Below, in pieces: positions 17,597-25,823 of a stretch of DNA of 39,584 bases. The DNA is from Janthinobacterium sp. GW456P. GTDB lineage: Bacteria > Pseudomonadota > Gammaproteobacteria > Burkholderiales > Burkholderiaceae_D. Numbering within the stretch: the first letter of the stretch is position 1; every line of letters starts with the position of its first letter. Under the pieces are notes generated by a model. It saw only the letters and a program-made list of their open reading frames with translations, searched no databases and had not been told where the DNA came from. The translations under genes and the position numbers were made by a program. The stretch lies in assembly GCF_002127655.1 (NCBI RefSeq), contig NZ_NEHB01000015.1, forward strand, positions 1 through 39,584, in the 5' to 3' direction.

Positions 17597-18346
17597 ATGA
17601 ATTACAACTGGAATTGGCGCATCTTCTGGGAGATTTCTCCCGATGGCGTGGGCACGTATATGGACACCTTGTGGTCCGGCCTGGTCTGGACCCTGGCCAC
17701 GGCCGGTGCGGCCTGGATCATGGCATTGATATTGGGCCTGGTGGTCGGCACCATCCGCACCTTGCCGAACAAATGGCTGGTGGGCGTGGCCAATGCCTAC
17801 GTTGAACTGTTCCGCAACGTGCCGCTGCTGGTGCAGATGTTCCTCTGGTATTTCGTCATGCCGGAACTGCTGCCGCCTGACCTGGGCACCTGGGTCAAGT
17901 CGCTGCCGAACGCACCGTTCGTCACGGCCGTGCTGTGCCTGGGCTTTTTCACCTCCTCGCGCGTGGCCGTGCAGGTGACGACGGGCATTGAGGCGCTGCC
18001 GCGCGGGCAGAAACTGGCCGGCACGGCACTGGGCCTGACCCTGCCGCAAACCTACCGTTTCATTTTGCTGCCGATGGCCGCGCGCGTCATCCTGCCGCCG
18101 CTGACCAGCGAATTTTTGAACATCATCAAGAACAGTTCCGTGGCGCTGACCATCGGCCTGATCGAACTGACGGCCAGCGCGCGCGCCATCCAGGAGTTTT
18201 CCTTCCAGGTATTCGAGGCGTTTTCGGCCGCCACCATCATCTACATCGTCGTCAACCTGCTGGTCGTGGTGCTGATGCACCTGATCGAGAAAAAGGTCGC
18301 CATCCCCGGCTTCATCGTCGCCGGCGCCAAGACGGGAGGGCACTGA
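17597..18346 (+). CDS. gltJ: Glutamate/aspartate ABC transporter permease GltJ
   Basis: A 249-residue inner-membrane permease with the HisM/GltJ fold, about five transmembrane helices. The EAA loop that contacts the ATPase reads GQKLAGTALGLTLPQTYRFI. The N-terminal NYNWNWRIFWE is typical of GltJ. ATG 17597 follows GAAGGATGAT, a good ribosome site; upstream in-frame ATGs have none. It forms the membrane channel with GltK. Confidence 0.92.
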   Translation: MNYNWNWRIFWEISPDGVGTYMDTLWSGLVWTLATAGAAWIMALILGLVVGTIRTLPNKWLVGVANAYVELFRNVPLLVQMFLWYFVMPELLPPDLGTWVKSLPNAPFVTAVLCLGFFTSSRVAVQVTTGIEALPRGQKLAGTALGLTLPQTYRFILLPMAARVILPPLTSEFLNIIKNSSVALTIGLIELTASARAIQEFSFQVFEAFSAATIIYIVVNLLVVVLMHLIEKKVAIPGFIVAGAKTGGH

Positions 18347-18347
18347 T

Positions 18348-19040
18348 ATGTTCGGTAATTTCGACTTCGACGTCATTTCGCGCTCGTGGGTTTACCTGTT
18401 CCAGACCGGCATGGTGTTTACCCTGAAACTGACGGCGCTGGCCATGGTGGGCGGCATCGTGCTGGGTACCCTGCTGGCGCTGATGCGCCTGTCCGGCAAC
18501 CGCCTCATCTCGGGCGTGGCGTCGAGCTACGTCAACCTGATACGCTCGATCCCGCTGGTGCTGGTGATCTTCTGGTTCTACTTCCTGGTGCCGTATATCG
18601 CCGCCTGGATCATCGGCGCCAACGAACCTGTGAAAGTGGGCGCGTTTTCTTCCGCGCTGATCACCTTCATCATGTTCGAGGCGGCCTACTATTGCGAGAT
18701 CATGCGCAGCGGCATACAGTCGATTCCGCGCGGCCAGGTGTGGGCGGGACAGGCTCTGGGCATGAACTACCGGCAAACCATGGGCAATATCGTGCTGCCG
18801 CAAGCGTTCCGCAACATGATCCCCGTGCTGCTGACGCAAACCATCGTGCTGTTCCAGGACGTGTCGCTCGTGTACGTGCTGTCGATTCCCGATTTTGTCG
18901 GCGCCGCATCAAAGATCGCGCAGCGCGACGGCCGCCTGGTGGAGATGTACGTGTTTGTCGCCGTCGTGTATTTCGTGCTGTGCTATGCCTTGTCGTTCCT
19001 GGTAAAACGCCTGCAGAAACGCGTCGCCATCATTCGCTAA
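18348..19040 (+). CDS. gltK: Glutamate/aspartate ABC transporter permease GltK
   Basis: A 230-residue permease, partner of GltJ, with about five membrane helices and an EAA loop GQVWAGQALGMNYRQTMGNI. The ATG starts one base after the gltJ stop, with GGGAGG in the gltJ end as ribosome site, so the pair is translationally coupled. Length and motifs match E. coli GltK (about 224). Confidence 0.92.
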   Translation: MFGNFDFDVISRSWVYLFQTGMVFTLKLTALAMVGGIVLGTLLALMRLSGNRLISGVASSYVNLIRSIPLVLVIFWFYFLVPYIAAWIIGANEPVKVGAFSSALITFIMFEAAYYCEIMRSGIQSIPRGQVWAGQALGMNYRQTMGNIVLPQAFRNMIPVLLTQTIVLFQDVSLVYVLSIPDFVGAASKIAQRDGRLVEMYVFVAVVYFVLCYALSFLVKRLQKRVAIIR

Positions 19041-19059
19041 CCGTAAAAGAAAGAACAAG

Positions 19060-19785
19060 ATGATTGAACTCAATAACGTCAGCAAATGGTATGGCCAGTT
19101 CCAGGTACTGACCGATTGCACCACCAATGTCGCCAAGGGCGACGTGATGGTCATTTGCGGCCCGTCCGGCTCCGGCAAGTCGACCCTGATCAAGACCGTC
19201 AACGGCCTGGAACCGATCCAGCAGGGGCAGATCATCGTCGACGGCATCACCGTCAACGATCCGAAAACGAATCTGTCGAAACTGCGCGCGCGCATCGGCA
19301 TGGTGTTCCAGAATTTTGAGCTGTTCCCGCATCTGTCGATCCGCGAAAACCTGACCATCGGCCAGATCAAGGTGCTGGGCCGCAGCGCCGACGAAGCCAA
19401 TGCCAAGGGCTTGAAATACCTGGACCGCGTGGGCCTGCTGTCGCAGCAGGACAAGTTCCCCGGCCAGCTGTCGGGCGGCCAGCAGCAGCGCGTGGCGATC
19501 GCCCGCGCGCTGTCGATGGACCCGATCGCCATGCTGTTCGACGAGCCGACATCGGCGCTCGACCCGGAGATGATCAACGAAGTGCTCGACGTGATGGTGG
19601 GCCTGGCGCAGGAAGGCATGACGATGATGGTCGTCACGCACGAAATGGGTTTTGCCCGGCGCGTGGCGAACCGCATCGTCTTCATGGACCAGGGCAAGAT
19701 CATCGAGGATTGCAGCAAGGATGACTTCTTCAATACGACGCGCTCGGACCGCGCGCGCGATTTCCTCGCCAAGATCATCCATTAA
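19060..19785 (+). CDS. gltL: Glutamate/aspartate ABC transporter ATPase GltL
   Basis: A 241-residue ATPase of polar amino-acid importers. It shows Walker A CGPSGSGKST (about 34), the Q-loop VFQNFELFPHL, the signature LSGGQQQRVAIARAL, Walker B MLFDEPTSALDPEM and the switch His in VVTHEMGFA. It lies 19 nt after gltK and completes the importer. The exported amidohydrolase gene follows after 28 nt. Confidence 0.93.
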   Translation: MIELNNVSKWYGQFQVLTDCTTNVAKGDVMVICGPSGSGKSTLIKTVNGLEPIQQGQIIVDGITVNDPKTNLSKLRARIGMVFQNFELFPHLSIRENLTIGQIKVLGRSADEANAKGLKYLDRVGLLSQQDKFPGQLSGGQQQRVAIARALSMDPIAMLFDEPTSALDPEMINEVLDVMVGLAQEGMTMMVVTHEMGFARRVANRIVFMDQGKIIEDCSKDDFFNTTRSDRARDFLAKIIH

Positions 19786-19813
19786 TTTTCCATCACTTTG
19801 ACGTTGAGTACGA

Positions 19814-21271
19814 ATGCCTGACATGAAACACATCACCGGCGCCATGCTGGCGCTGGGCCTGCTGGCTCATGCCCATGCGGCCGACAAGATCGCCGTCGAC
19901 ATCGCCCTGCGCGACGCCAGCGTGATCGACGTGGCCGCCGGCCGCGCCGTCAAGGGCCAGACCGTGCTGCTCAAGGGCGACAGCATCGTCGCCGTCGTCG
20001 ATGACGCGCAGCTGCGCAGCTACGCGCCGAAGCGCACCATCCGCCTGCCCGGCAAATATCTGATGCCGGGTCTGTGGGATACGCACGTGCATTTCGGCGG
20101 CGGCCCCGAGCTGATCGACGAGAACAAGCAACTGCTGCCCTTGTACCTGGCGCATGGCATCACCACGGTGCGCGACTGTTCGGGCGACTTGCCCGACACG
20201 GTGCTGGCATGGCGCCGGCAGATCAACGCGGGCCAGCTGCAAGGTCCGACCATCTTCACCTCCGGCGCCAAGCTCGAAGGCATCAAGCCGCTGTGGAAGG
20301 GCACCATCGAAGTGGGCACGCCGCAGGAAGTCACGCGCGCGCTCGATGGCCTGCAGGCGCAGCAAGTGGACTTCGTGAAGATCACGGAAAACACCCTGAA
20401 GCCGGAGCTGTACCTGGAAGCCTTGCACCAGGCGCGCGAACGGGGCATGCGCACCTCGGGCCATATCCCGGTGCAGCTGACATTGGCGCAGATGGCCGAT
20501 GCTGGCCTGGGCACGATCGAACATCAATCGTATCTGCTGCGCGCCACCACGCCGCGCGAACAGGAACTGACGGCCATGGTGGCCGCCGGCGCGATGACGG
20601 GCAAGGAAGCCATGCGCGAAAGCCTGCAAAGCTACGACGAGCCGACGGCGCGCAAGGCCTTCAGCTACCTGGCCGCGCGCGGCACGGCCATCGTGCCCAC
20701 CCTGTGGGGTTCGCGCGTGACGGCTTACCTGGACCGAGAAGACCATACGCACGATCCTGCCCTGCAGTACATCGGCAAGGGCTTGCGCGCCACCTACGAC
20801 TGGCGCGTGCAGCGCGCCGCCAAGGATGGACCGGAAGCGATCGCCCAGCGCCACGCGCAGTTCGAGCAATCGGCAAAGCTGCTGCCGATTCTGCGGCAGC
20901 AGGGCGTGAGCATCATCGCCGGCACCGATGCGGGTTTCTTGAACTCCTTCGACTATCCGGGCCAGGCCCTGCACGATGAAATCGGCCTGTACGTGCAGTA
21001 CGGCCTGACGCCGCAGCAAGCCTTGCAGTCGGCCGTCATCAACGGCCCCCGATTCCTGGGCAAGCTGGAGCGCTACGGCAGCGTGGCGGCTGGCAAGGCG
21101 GCCGATTTGCTGGTGCTTGACGCGAACCCGCTGCAGGACATCGGCGCCACGCGCCAGATCCGCCTGGTGGTCAGCCGTGGCCGCGTGTACGACCGCGCCG
21201 CGCTGGACCGGATGCTGGCCGAGATCCGCGCCTGGGTGGCGCAGCAGGAAACGGTGCCGGCCAAGTCCTGA
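19814..21271 (+). CDS. Exported amidohydrolase (imidazolonepropionase/prolidase-like)
   Basis: A 485-residue metal-dependent hydrolase of the amidohydrolase superfamily with an N-terminal signal peptide (hydrophobic 9-22, likely cleavage after AHA), so it should act in the periplasm. The TIM-barrel metal motifs are WDTHVHFG, VKITENTLK (probable carbamylated Lys), SGHIPVQL, GTIEHQSYL and GTDAGFLNSF. Related enzymes include X-Pro dipeptidases and imidazolonepropionases. The start may be ATG 19814 or, equally, ATG 19823. It lies 28 nt after gltL without a terminator between, and a strong terminator follows it, so it may be the last gene of the glt transcript. If so, it could release amino acids for uptake; that link is inference. 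Confidence 0.85.
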   Translation: MPDMKHITGAMLALGLLAHAHAADKIAVDIALRDASVIDVAAGRAVKGQTVLLKGDSIVAVVDDAQLRSYAPKRTIRLPGKYLMPGLWDTHVHFGGGPELIDENKQLLPLYLAHGITTVRDCSGDLPDTVLAWRRQINAGQLQGPTIFTSGAKLEGIKPLWKGTIEVGTPQEVTRALDGLQAQQVDFVKITENTLKPELYLEALHQARERGMRTSGHIPVQLTLAQMADAGLGTIEHQSYLLRATTPREQELTAMVAAGAMTGKEAMRESLQSYDEPTARKAFSYLAARGTAIVPTLWGSRVTAYLDREDHTHDPALQYIGKGLRATYDWRVQRAAKDGPEAIAQRHAQFEQSAKLLPILRQQGVSIIAGTDAGFLNSFDYPGQALHDEIGLYVQYGLTPQQALQSAVINGPRFLGKLERYGSVAAGKAADLLVLDANPLQDIGATRQIRLVVSRGRVYDRAALDRMLAEIRAWVAQQETVPAKS

Positions 21272-21291
21272 TGCTCTTCGTTCTTTTAGTT

Positions 21292-21319
21292 AAAACGGCC
21301 GGGTGATACCGGCCGTTTT
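21292..21319 (+). terminator. Terminator after the amidohydrolase gene
   Basis: A perfect 11-bp stem AAAACGGCCGG / CCGGCCGTTTT (21292-21302 with 21309-21319) has a GTGATA loop. The T run is four bases, extended by the stem's A/T end. It probably ends the glt-amidohydrolase transcript before pyrC. Confidence 0.75.
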
Positions 21320-21420
21320 GCCGTCTGCCAGCCAGCATGCGCGGGCTCTCCCGGCGGGCGGGACGGTCCTGCGGCTGGTAAAATGGCGCTATCCGCAATG
21401 ACCGCCTGAGAGCAGCCGCC

Positions 21421-22473
21421 ATGTCCACACTCGATCACACCCCAGATTCCATCACCATCACCCGTCCAGACGACTGGCATTTGCACCTGCGCGACGGCGC
21501 CGTCATGGCCAGCGTCCTGCCGCACAGTGCACGCCAGTTCGGCCGCGCCATCGTCATGCCGAACCTCAAACCCCCGGTCACCACCACGGCCGATGCCGCG
21601 GCCTACCGCGAGCGCATCCTGGCCGCCGTGCCGGAAGGCGTGAACTTCGATCCGCTGATGGTGCTGTACCTGACGAACAACACCTCGCCCGATGAAATCC
21701 GCCGCGCGCAGGACAGCGGCATCGTGCAGGCCGTGAAACTCTATCCGGCCGGCGCCACCACCAATTCCGACCTGGGCGTGACGGATTTGAAGAATTGCTA
21801 CAAGGTGCTCGAAGTGATGCAGGAAGTGGGCATGCCCTTCCTCGTGCACGGCGAAGTGACGGATCCGGAAATCGACATTTTCGACCGCGAAGCCGTCTTC
21901 ATCGAGCGCGTGATGCGTCCGCTGCGCAGCGCCTTCCCGGCCCTGTCCGTCGTGTTCGAACACATCACCACCAAGGATGCGGCGCAGTACGTGGCCGAAG
22001 CGGAAGGCCCGATCGCCGCCACCATCACGGCACACCATCTGCTGTACAACCGCAACGAGATTTTCAAGGGCGGCATCCGCCCCCATTACTACTGCCTGCC
22101 CATCCTCAAGCGCGAAGAGCACCGCCTGGCGCTGATGACGGCGGCCGCCAGCGGTGACGAGCGCTTCTTCCTCGGCACCGACTCGGCGCCGCACGCGCAA
22201 GGCGCCAAGGAAATGGCTTGCGGCTGCGCCGGTTGCTACACGGCCCTGCATGCGATGGAAATGTATGCGGAAGCGTTCGAACGGGCCGGCGCGCTCGATA
22301 AACTGGAAGCGTTCGCCAGCTTCCACGGCCCCGCCTTCTACGGCGTGCCGCGCAACACGGATACCATCACCCTGCGCCGCGAAAGCTGGACCTTGCCGGC
22401 CTCGCTGCCACTGGGCGACAGCCACGTGATTCCGCTCAACGCGGGCGAGCAGATCAACTGGAAAATGGTCTAA
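21421..22473 (+). CDS. pyrC: Dihydroorotase (class II)
   Basis: A 350-residue zinc enzyme that cyclises carbamoyl-aspartate to dihydroorotate in pyrimidine synthesis. [10 protein letters not shown] near the N-terminus gives the HxH metal ligands. [14 protein letters not shown] holds the Lys expected to be carbamylated. [15 protein letters not shown] and [10 protein letters not shown] follow, and GTDSAPHA near 257 gives the catalytic Asp. Length matches E. coli PyrC (348). GAGAG lies about 11 nt before the ATG, and TAAAAT at 21379-21384 may be the -10, though with no clear -35. It heads a compact run of five genes to 25639. Confidence 0.95.
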   Translation: MSTLDHTPDSITITRPDDWHLHLRDGAVMASVLPHSARQFGRAIVMPNLKPPVTTTADAAAYRERILAAVPEGVNFDPLMVLYLTNNTSPDEIRRAQDSGIVQAVKLYPAGATTNSDLGVTDLKNCYKVLEVMQEVGMPFLVHGEVTDPEIDIFDREAVFIERVMRPLRSAFPALSVVFEHITTKDAAQYVAEAEGPIAATITAHHLLYNRNEIFKGGIRPHYYCLPILKREEHRLALMTAAASGDERFFLGTDSAPHAQGAKEMACGCAGCYTALHAMEMYAEAFERAGALDKLEAFASFHGPAFYGVPRNTDTITLRRESWTLPASLPLGDSHVIPLNAGEQINWKMV

Positions 22474-22479
22474 GCGTTC

Positions 22480-23298
22480 ATGCTGCCATCGATAGACTGG
22501 ACCCGCCCCTGGTTTGCCACGGTGCTGCCGGCGCGACGGCAGCTGGACCTGCAGCGCGACACGGTGATCGCCGCGCTGAACGGACGGGCGCGGATGCTGG
22601 ACTTGCGCAATCCATCCGGCCTGCCGCTGGCCTTCGTGCCGCAGGCGGACCTGCCCGAAGGCGTGGCCTACGAAGAGTTCATCGGCGCCACGGGCGGCGT
22701 GCCCACGCGCGACAACCTGCACGATTTTTTCAATGCGCTCGTGTGGCTGACCTTCCCCCGCATCAAGCGGCAATTGAATGCGCTGCAGGCGGCGCAGATC
22801 GGCCTGTCCGGCGTCGGCAAATCGCGCGGCCCGGCACGCGACGGCGCGACGATTTTTGACGAAAATTCCGCCTTGCTGGTGCTGCGCGACAGCGACGCGG
22901 GACGCGCGCTGGAAACGGCACTGCGCGGGCATGACTGGCGCAGCGCCTTTATCGCGCAGCGCGAGAAATTTGGCGCGGGCGGCGACGCCGAAGTCTGGCT
23001 GTTCGGCCACGCGCTGATGGAAAAACTGGTGGCGCCGCGCAAGGCCATCACCGCGCATACGCGCGTGATCTTCGCCGGCGACGCCTACTTTGCGCTCGAC
23101 GACGCGGCGCGCCGCGCCTGGCTCGACGAGCGGGTGGCGCAGGACCTGGCGCAGCAAGGCCTCACCACGGCCGACTTCACGCCGCTGCCGGTGCTCGGTT
23201 TGCCCGGCTGGTGTGAAGGCCAGGACGACGATTTTTACAATGACGCGGCGGTGTTCCGCCCGAAGCGCAAGGTGGCTGGCGCAGAAAGAGATCAATAG
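22480..23298 (+). CDS. DUF3025 domain protein
   Basis: A 272-residue cytosolic protein of the DUF3025 family, recognised by GVPTRDNLHDFFNALVWL and the following FPRIKRQLNALQAAQI (about 68-104). Further conserved parts are the acidic DENSALLVL and the helix GHALMEKLVAPRKAITAH. No catalytic motif or membrane segment is evident and the function is unknown. It begins 6 nt after the pyrC stop and its stop abuts the next start, so it is part of the pyrC cluster. In this family a small peptide-like C-terminal extension (here KVAGAERDQ) is variable. Confidence 0.8.
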   Translation: MLPSIDWTRPWFATVLPARRQLDLQRDTVIAALNGRARMLDLRNPSGLPLAFVPQADLPEGVAYEEFIGATGGVPTRDNLHDFFNALVWLTFPRIKRQLNALQAAQIGLSGVGKSRGPARDGATIFDENSALLVLRDSDAGRALETALRGHDWRSAFIAQREKFGAGGDAEVWLFGHALMEKLVAPRKAITAHTRVIFAGDAYFALDDAARRAWLDERVAQDLAQQGLTTADFTPLPVLGLPGWCEGQDDDFYNDAAVFRPKRKVAGAERDQ

Positions 23299-24303
23299 AT
23301 GGAAAATACCGTCCGCTGGGGCATCCTCGGCACCGGCAAGATCGCGCGCGCGATGGCCAATGGCCTGCGCGATGCACCGGGCGCGCAGCTGGTGGCGGTC
23401 GCCTCGCGCAGCGGCGCCGGCGCGCAAGCCTTCGGCACCGAATTCGGCATCGAGCGTTGTCACGGCTCCTACCAGGCGCTGGCGGACGATCCCGGCGTGG
23501 ACGTGATCTACATCGCCACGCCGCACACCCTGCATGCGGAAAATGCCCTGATGTGCCTGGCCGCCGGCAAGCACGTCGTGTGCGAAAAACCGTTCACGAT
23601 GAACGCGCGCGAAGCGCAGGCCGTGGCCGACCTGGCGCGCGATAAAAAGCTGTTTTTGATGGAAGCCATGTGGAGCCGCTTTCTGCCCGCCGTGCAGGAA
23701 GCCAAACGCATCATCGCCAGCGGCGAGATCGGCGTGCTGCGGCAGGTACAGGCCGATATCGGTTTTGTCGCCCACTTCCCGCCCGAGCACCGCATCTTCA
23801 ATCCCGAACTCGGCGGCGGAGCACTGCTCGACGTGGGCATCTATCCGCTGTCGATGGCGGCCTTCTTCCTCGGCCCGGTATCGCAGGTGCAGGCGCTGGC
23901 CGAGATGGGCGCCACCGGCGTCGATGAACAGGTGGTGTTCTCGCTGCTGCACGCGGGCGGAGGCACCTCGTCCTGCGCCTGCAGCCTGCGCGCGCAGACG
24001 CCGACGGAAATGACCATTTCCGGCAGCCTGGGCCGCATCCGCCTGCCCAGCCGTTTTTACAAGCCCGACCACCTGATCGTCGAAGCGATGGATGGCACAA
24101 GCCGCGTCGTCGCCGCGCCGCATCTGGGCAATGGCTACGCGCACGAGGCGATCGAAGCGATGCGCTGCATCCGCGCCGGCCTGCTGGAAAGCCCCGTCAT
24201 GCCGCACGCCGACAGCGTGGCGCTGATGCACAACCTCGACACCATGCGCGGCCAGATCGGCCTCGTCTACCAAGCCGACCAGGCGAGAACAGGAACCCCA
24301 TGA
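23299..24303 (+). CDS. Gfo/Idh/MocA-family oxidoreductase
   Basis: A 334-residue NAD(P)-dependent dehydrogenase. The Rossmann motif is GILGTGKIA (8-16). The catalytic Lys lies in CEKPF (95-99), and GGGALLDVGIYPL (172-184) is the C-terminal domain signature. The closest named subgroup is the dihydrodiol/trans-1,2-dihydrobenzenediol dehydrogenase-like one, but substrates in this family (sugars, inositols, diols) cannot be told from sequence. It starts directly after the DUF3025 stop and overlaps the MFS gene by ATGA at 24300-24303, which argues for coupled translation. Confidence 0.88.
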   Translation: MENTVRWGILGTGKIARAMANGLRDAPGAQLVAVASRSGAGAQAFGTEFGIERCHGSYQALADDPGVDVIYIATPHTLHAENALMCLAAGKHVVCEKPFTMNAREAQAVADLARDKKLFLMEAMWSRFLPAVQEAKRIIASGEIGVLRQVQADIGFVAHFPPEHRIFNPELGGGALLDVGIYPLSMAAFFLGPVSQVQALAEMGATGVDEQVVFSLLHAGGGTSSCACSLRAQTPTEMTISGSLGRIRLPSRFYKPDHLIVEAMDGTSRVVAAPHLGNGYAHEAIEAMRCIRAGLLESPVMPHADSVALMHNLDTMRGQIGLVYQADQARTGTP

Positions 24304-25514
24304 CATTGCCCTCATCGCGTCCCAGCCTGAAAACCGTCCTCATCGCCAGCGGCGTCGTCCTGACCCTGGCGATGGGCGTGCGCCACGGCCTGGGCTTCTG
24401 GATGCAGCCGATCTCGCAAGCCAACGGCTGGACGCGCGAAACGTATTCGCTGGCGCTGGCCATGCAAAACCTGATGTGGGGCGTCTTCGGTCCGTTCGCC
24501 GGCATGGCGGCCGACCGTTTCGGCACCATGCGCGTCGTCATCGTCGGCGCTATTAGCTACATGGCCGGCCTGGTGTGGATGGCGCTCGTGACGCAGCCCA
24601 CCCTGTTCATTGTCGGTTCCGGCATCTTCATCGGCCTGGCGCTGGCCTGCACGGCTTTTGGCGCCATCAGCGGCATCATCGGCCGCAGCGCGCCGCCCGA
24701 GCAGCGCTCGTGGGCCTTCGGCATTTCGTCGGCGGCAGGCTCGTTCGGCCAGTTCCTGATGATGCCGGTGGAGCAGCAGCTGATCTCCGCCGTGGGCTGG
24801 CAAAACGCCTTTTATGTGCTGGCCGCGCTGGTGCTGCTGGCGATGATCCCGATGGCCTTCTACCTGCGCGAGCCGCCCGTCTCGCACGCCAGCGGTCCGC
24901 AGCAAAGCGTGGGCGCCGCCTTCAGCGAGGCGATTGCCAGCCGTTCGTTCTGGCTGCTGCTGGCCGGGTATTTTGTGTGCGGCTTCCAGCTGGTGTTCAT
25001 CGGCGTGCACCTGCCGGCCTACCTGAAGGACCAGGGCCTGATGAATCCGAACGTCGCCGTCACGGCGCTGGCCCTGATCGGCCTGTTCAACATCGTCGGC
25101 TCCTACTATGCGGGCAAACTCGGCGGCAAGATCGCCAAGCGCTATCTGCTGTCGGCCATCTACGTGACGCGCGCCGTGGTCATCACCGTGTTCCTGCTGG
25201 CGCCCTTGTCGGCGTGGTCGGTGTACCTGTTCGCCGCCGGCATGGGCGTGCTGTGGCTGTCGACCGTGCCGCTGACGAACGGCATCATCGCCGGGATCTT
25301 CGGCGTCAAGCACCTGTCGATGCTGGCCGGGATGGTGTTCTTCTCGCACCAGGTGGGCAGTTTCCTCGGGGCGTGGCTGGGCGGCTACCTGTACGAGCAC
25401 CAGGGCAGTTACCACGTCGTGTGGATGATCACCATTGGCCTGGGCTTGCTGGCCGCGCTGATCAACCTGCCCATCGACGAGCGCGCCGTCAAGCGCGTGG
25501 CGGTGGCCGCGTAA
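24300..25514 (+). CDS. MFS transporter (oxalate/formate antiporter / monocarboxylate-type)
   Basis: A 404-residue inner-membrane carrier with 12 predicted membrane helices. The loop motif GMAADRFGTMRVV between helices 2 and 3 is the MFS signature. The start GVRHGLGFWMQPISQANGWTRE is typical of the oxalate/formate antiporter and monocarboxylate porter branch. The ATG overlaps the oxidoreductase stop, and the stop TAA shares its last base with the ATG of the 41-residue gene. The substrate is unknown; a small acid handled by the upstream dehydrogenase would be a reasonable guess only. Confidence 0.87.
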   Translation: MTLPSSRPSLKTVLIASGVVLTLAMGVRHGLGFWMQPISQANGWTRETYSLALAMQNLMWGVFGPFAGMAADRFGTMRVVIVGAISYMAGLVWMALVTQPTLFIVGSGIFIGLALACTAFGAISGIIGRSAPPEQRSWAFGISSAAGSFGQFLMMPVEQQLISAVGWQNAFYVLAALVLLAMIPMAFYLREPPVSHASGPQQSVGAAFSEAIASRSFWLLLAGYFVCGFQLVFIGVHLPAYLKDQGLMNPNVAVTALALIGLFNIVGSYYAGKLGGKIAKRYLLSAIYVTRAVVITVFLLAPLSAWSVYLFAAGMGVLWLSTVPLTNGIIAGIFGVKHLSMLAGMVFFSHQVGSFLGAWLGGYLYEHQGSYHVVWMITIGLGLLAALINLPIDERAVKRVAVAA

Positions 25515-25639
25515 TGGCTCACTGGCGCACATGGCTGTGGCGCCTGGCCGGCGCCGCGCTGCTGGCTCTCGTCTTCCTGGCCTACCTGCGGCCCGATTTC
25601 ATGCTCGACCTGGCGAACCGCTTCTGGATGTGCATGTAG
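25514..25639 (+). CDS. 41-residue single-span membrane microprotein
   Basis: The ATG overlaps the last base of the MFS stop codon (TAATG), and the frame runs 41 codons to TAG. The product starts MAHWRTWLWRLAGAAL, has one hydrophobic span (about residues 8-25) with positive charge (Arg5, Arg10) at its N-side, and ends in DFMLDLANRFWMCM. Codon use is G/C-rich at third positions like its neighbours. The start-stop overlap and the clean membrane helix argue that it is real. I do not recognise a named family. It might be a partner of the MFS carrier. Confidence 0.6.
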   Translation: MAHWRTWLWRLAGAALLALVFLAYLRPDFMLDLANRFWMCM

Positions 25640-25686
25640 GCTGCGCGGGCGCAAAGACGTTGGCGAAAAATGGGATTAGCCTCGAA

Positions 25687-25730
25687 GTCGGATTACGCTA
25701 CGCCTCGGCGGCCCCGCTAATCCGACCTAC
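25687..25730. repeat. REP-like palindromic repeat, copy 2
   Basis: The arms TCGGATTA (25688-25695) and TAATCCGA (25718-25725) are perfect inverted repeats around a GC-rich centre and are followed by CCTAC. It is in inverted orientation to copy 3, 30-40 nt away, and related to copy 1 at 234-268. Confidence 0.7.
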
Positions 25731-25761
25731 CTGACCTACCGTTTGCGTCCGTGTGTCTGTG

Positions 25762-25797
25762 CATAGGTCGGATTAGCGCGCAGCGCGTAATCCGACA
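25762..25797. repeat. REP-like palindromic repeat, copy 3
   Basis: The sequence TAGGTCGGATTAGCGCGC then AGCGCGTAATCCGACA has perfect arms TCGGATTA (25768-25775) and TAATCCGA (25788-25795) and a GCGC-rich centre. Together with copy 2 it fills most of the gap between the convergent microprotein gene and recG and could fold as a long bidirectional structure at both 3' ends. Confidence 0.7.
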
Positions 25798-25823
25798 GCA
25801 CCTAGAAGCCAGCAATACCGGAT

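Noticed and set aside
21286..24315. A 1009-codon open frame on the minus strand
   Set aside because: It is antisense to pyrC, the DUF3025 gene and the Gfo/Idh/MocA gene, which all have clear family motifs. High GC at third positions removes stops from the opposite frame.
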